Below, one piece after another: positions 4,595-6,115 of a stretch of DNA of 6,115 bases. The DNA comes from Candidatus Altarchaeales archaeon. Its GTDB lineage: Archaea > Altiarchaeota > Altiarchaeia > IMC4 > SCGC-AAA252-I15. Within the stretch, counting starts at the first letter, position 1. Every line of letters starts with the position of its first letter. Location of the stretch: the NCBI GenBank assembly GCA_014729705.1, contig WJJK01000009.1, positions 1 through 6,115 of the forward strand. Reading direction: 5' to 3'. Below the pieces are notes generated by a model. That model saw nothing but the letters and a program-made list of their open reading frames with translations. It was not told the origin of the DNA and ran no database searches. The position numbers and the translations under genes are program-made.

Positions 4595-4929
4595 CATTTC
4601 TCCCTTGCTCTTTTTTCAAACTTCTCAACCGATTCGTCAATGATCCTTTGGGGGGTGACAAGGTTGTAAAGCCACCATAGCCAATCGTAGCTCTGGGCCA
4701 GGTAGTAGGCCATGTCACCCCATTCTCCCAGGCGTTCTTGTTTATTTGTAGCCAGGATTACTTCAAAGATTTCACCTCTCTTCCAGCCAATCACGGGTGC
4801 ATCCGGTCGGCTTCTGTCTCTCTTCTCTTGAATAAACAGCTTTCTAAGCGCAACGGGTTTTGTTATCAGGATTCCATTGCGCTTAATAGCGATCTTCCAG
4901 GCTGCATTGATAAATCTATTCCTGGTCAT
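4594..4929 (-). CDS. Possible MazG-like NTP pyrophosphohydrolase
   Basis: 111-residue, mostly helical protein. The segment from 53 to 72 contains E-I-F-E (53-56) and, after 12 residues, E-W-G-D (69-72) leading into M-A-Y-Y-L-A-Q. This matches the ExxE...ExxD metal-binding pattern of all-alpha NTP pyrophosphohydrolases (MazG, HisE, dUTPase/dCTPase type), including the later helix ending in F-E-K-R-A (104-108). Such enzymes cleave NTPs or dNTPs to the monophosphate and pyrophosphate, and phages and plasmids often carry them. The N-terminal 50 residues are basic and unassigned, and the spacing between motifs is short, so this is tentative. ATG at 4929 lies 14 bases inside the end of the previous gene with only a weak GGTG site, so translation is probably coupled. 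Confidence 0.6.
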   Translation of the reverse strand: MTRNRFINAAWKIAIKRNGILITKPVALRKLFIQEKRDRSRPDAPVIGWKRGEIFEVILATNKQERLGEWGDMAYYLAQSYDWLWWLYNLVTPQRIIDESVEKFEKRAREK

Positions 4930-5407
4930 CTTTCACCAAGCACCATCCCGGCCTTTCCCGATCAAAGACGAAGAGCTCTTCTACCAACCTTTTAGCTTCT
5001 TTTAGCTGCATAGTTGGGTCCAGGATTCTGGTAGCCTTAATCAAGGCAATCTTGGCATTGTTAGCCAGCCGGGTACCGCCATGCAGATGATATGATTCAA
5101 TGATGTCTTGGGCGGTTATCGCCCCAACGTCAAAGACGGTGGTATCCCATTCATGTTCGCTAATTTGTATCCACTTAAAATGGTTTTGGGGGTTGATCGC
5201 AGCCAATGACAAAACCTTGCCGGTTAGAGACTGCATCTGTACCAGGTCAGTCGCTGGCATCTGACGGTTATTCTTCTTAAAGTTGACCGTAACCATTGGA
5301 TTTTTGGTCAAATCGTCTTTCCAGATGAGAGCGGCCAGACCAGCATCCGATTCTACAAAAACGACTATTTTATGGGGTAGGTCATACTTTTTGCCATATA
5401 TTATCAT
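4916..5407 (-). CDS. Hypothetical protein with L7/L12-like C-terminal segment
   Basis: 163-residue protein. The first 100 residues are not recognised; they contain alternating strands (K-I-V-V-F-V-E-S, 13-20; L-A-A-L-I-W-K, 24-30; M-V-T-V-N-F-K-K, 38-45). From 119 to 144 the text K-I-A-L-I-K-A-T-R-I-L ... L-K-E-A-K-R-L-V-E-E resembles the helix-turn-helix of the ribosomal protein L7/L12 C-terminal domain (K-I-x-V-I-K-x-V-R ... L-K-E-A-K-x-L-V). In the ribosome that domain recruits translation factors. As a stand-alone module in other proteins its role is not known to me. ATG at 5407 has GGAG eight bases upstream, inside the previous gene's last codons; the genes are three bases apart. It overlaps the MazG-like gene by 14 bases. 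Confidence 0.72.
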   Translation of the reverse strand: MIIYGKKYDLPHKIVVFVESDAGLAALIWKDDLTKNPMVTVNFKKNNRQMPATDLVQMQSLTGKVLSLAAINPQNHFKWIQISEHEWDTTVFDVGAITAQDIIESYHLHGGTRLANNAKIALIKATRILDPTMQLKEAKRLVEELFVFDRERPGWCLVKDDQE

Positions 5408-5410
5408 TTT

Positions 5411-5644
5411 TTAATCTCCTTGTACCCAAAAGTTTCTTGTTTGCGGTTTGATATTGGCGTCTTTGGTAATTTTGAATCGAGTATCATCGCTTGTTATTTC
5501 AATACCCGGTTTCCCTACAGCCGCAATATAGACAAATAGCTCATCAAACGCTTGATGAAATTCAACATTTTGAACTTCGACTCCGGCTTCTTGTAGGGAG
5601 TCAATCTTTCCAAATAAAGCTTTCATCTGATCTAATGTTATCAC
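5411..5644 (-). CDS. Small hypothetical protein (77 residues)
   Basis: Unrecognised. It has an N-terminal helix (L-D-Q-M-K-A-L-F-G-K-I-D-S-L-Q-E-A, 4-20), then strands V-E-V-Q-N-V-E-F (22-29) and L-F-V-Y-I-A-A-V (36-43), and a charged C-terminus. GTG at 5644 is preferred to a TTG at 5686 because AAAGGA lies seven bases before it. The longer frame would start with a poorly coded Arg/Lys stretch that runs through the Shine-Dalgarno and hairpin. It ends three bases before the next gene, whose ribosome site lies within this gene's last codons. Confidence 0.68.
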   Translation of the reverse strand: MITLDQMKALFGKIDSLQEAGVEVQNVEFHQAFDELFVYIAAVGKPGIEITSDDTRFKITKDANIKPQTRNFWVQGD

Positions 5645-5651
5645 ATTCTTT

Positions 5652-5657
5652 TCCTTT
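5652..5657 (-). promoter_or_regulatory. Shine-Dalgarno deciding the 5644 start
   Basis: Minus-strand AAAGGA lies seven bases before the GTG at 5644. The site lies within the frame of the longer candidate starting at 5686 and so argues for the shorter gene. Confidence 0.55.
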
Positions 5658-5663
5658 CTTTTC

Positions 5664-5676
5664 CTTGCTGGGCAAG
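5664..5676 (-). other. Small hairpin in the 5645-5692 gap
   Basis: CTTGC and GCAAG form a perfect 5-bp stem with a 3-base loop, followed on the minus strand by GAAAAG and the AAAGGA ribosome site. It resembles, in position, the hairpins before the 3085 and 3673 starts. It is short enough to be coincidence on its own. Confidence 0.4.
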
Positions 5677-5681
5677 AGTTC

Positions 5682-5691
5682 AACACGTGTT
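5682..5691. other. 10-bp palindrome AACACGTGTT
   Basis: A perfect palindrome just downstream of the gene ending at 5693 and upstream of the 5644 gene. It has the size of a half of a dimeric regulator site or a restriction-like site; only one copy was seen. No nearby -35/-10 pair was recognised. Confidence 0.35.
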
Positions 5692-5692
5692 A

Positions 5693-5920
5693 TTACCCTA
5701 AAATCTCTTCTACCCGATGGATCGGCCCTTCTTCCAGTAGCTCAATCCGATCTGCAAAATAACTTACGGTGATATACGGGTATCCATTATCGTCCAGGAC
5801 GATAACCGGCTCTTCCAGGCGACTTTCATCACCTCCACCGGTGTAAACTTCGTGATACATCAGCAACTCATCCCCCGGTGGTAATTTTGATAAAATCTTG
5901 ATGGCTTCTTCTACGGTCAT
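5693..5920 (-). CDS. Small acidic hypothetical protein (75 residues)
   Basis: The N-terminus T-V-E-E-A-I-K-I-L-S-K-L-P-P-G-D-E-L (2-19) matches a pattern frequent in short phage and bacterial proteins: one amphipathic helix, then L-P-P-x-D/E and strands. After it come E-V-Y-T-G-G-G-D (24-31), P-V-I-V-L-D (38-43), Y-I-T-V-S-Y (49-54) and an acidic end. Function unknown; the protein is strongly acidic. ATG at 5920 is preceded by GGAGAG about eight bases away and overlaps the previous stop as ATGA, so it is coupled to that gene. It is the last member of the first coupled block on the minus strand. Confidence 0.72.
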   Translation of the reverse strand: MTVEEAIKILSKLPPGDELLMYHEVYTGGGDESRLEEPVIVLDDNGYPYITVSYFADRIELLEEGPIHRVEEILG

Positions 5921-6115
5921 TGTAAAAACTCTCCGATCCGGCTCATTAGTTCTTCGTCCGGCCCAACCACCTGGTCATTGTTAGCATAATTGAACAAGTT
6001 TTCAAACTCTTTCAAGGCTTCTTTTAGAAGATCGGTGGCTTCCATCATCTGTACTGCCCAGTCTTCAGCGACATCTTTCCAGAAAACCAGGTCTTCCTGG
6101 AGCAATAGGCGCACA
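5917..6115 (-). CDS. Hypothetical helical protein, possibly 5'-truncated
   Basis: About 65 residues are visible from a GTG near the window edge (6114); the frame is still open there, so the true start may lie beyond. The text D-V-A-E-D-W-A-V-Q-M-M-E-A-T-D-L-L-K-E-A-L-K-E-F is strongly helical with a heptad-like pattern. An acidic loop and a short helix (L-M-S-R-I-G-E-F-L) close the protein. No family recognised. It overlaps the next gene by four bases (ATGA). Confidence 0.6.
   Translation of the reverse strand, partial: VRLLLQEDLVFWKDVAEDWAVQMMEATDLLKEALKEFENLFNYANNDQVVGPDEELMSRIGEFLQ

Noticed and set aside
5645..5686. N-terminal extension of the 77-residue gene to a TTG at 5686
   Set aside because: It runs through the hairpin and the AAAGGA site and would give an unlikely Arg/Lys/Cys start. 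The GTG at 5644 has the proper spacing.
1..6115. CRISPR array, tRNA, insertion sequence or iteron origin
   Set aside because: No regularly spaced repeats of suitable length, no cloverleaf, no transposase motifs with terminal inverted repeats, and no iteron cluster were seen.

Overview
The window looks like part of a low-copy plasmid, a plasmid-like prophage or a large phage of a bacterium. Evidence: a ParM-type actin-like ATPase followed by a small ParR-like protein, dense packing with overlapping start and stop codons, Shine-Dalgarno sites of the AGGAGG/AAGGAG type, frequent TTG and GTG starts, and a long run of small unfamiliar proteins. There are no ribosomal, tRNA or core-metabolism genes. 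Host phylum cannot be assigned from the sequence. By eye the base composition is moderate, somewhat richer in G+C in the left operon than in the right cluster.

Left region (1-2465, + strand) is one tightly overlapping operon of four genes: a 5'-truncated ParM/Alp-type actin-like ATPase, a ParR-like adaptor, a DEDDy 3'-5' exonuclease with all catalytic residues, and a short protein with the tyrosine-recombinase catalytic fold in which every expected catalytic residue is replaced. Reading frames overlap by 1, 13 and 20 bases, so the products are probably made together. The simplest reading is a segregation module extended by two DNA-handling proteins. The last two have no obvious place in classical ParMRC systems and are the most interesting part of the window. 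A GC-rich hairpin with a T run (2545-2574) ends the operon.

Right region (2332-6115, - strand) holds eleven small genes read toward the left operon. Most match no family I recognise. Three weak family hints are a MazG-like all-alpha NTP pyrophosphohydrolase (4594-4929), a C-terminal segment resembling ribosomal protein L7/L12 (in 4916-5407), and a small 'LPPGDE' acidic protein (5693-5920). The genes form blocks whose members overlap or nearly touch (5917+5693; 5411+4916+4594+4379; 3808; 3140; 2825+2604; 2332). Every gap of more than 40 bases between blocks holds at least one RNA hairpin, three of them close to or touching the next ribosome binding site. One gap carries two tandem hairpins 30 bp apart with a compensatory base-pair change. 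The leftmost minus-strand gene overlaps the end of the recombinase-like gene tail to tail.

No CRISPR array, tRNA, rRNA, insertion sequence or clear sigma-70 promoter was recognised. Promoters for both transcription units probably lie outside the window or are not canonical. The parC-like centromere, usually upstream of parM, would also lie outside.
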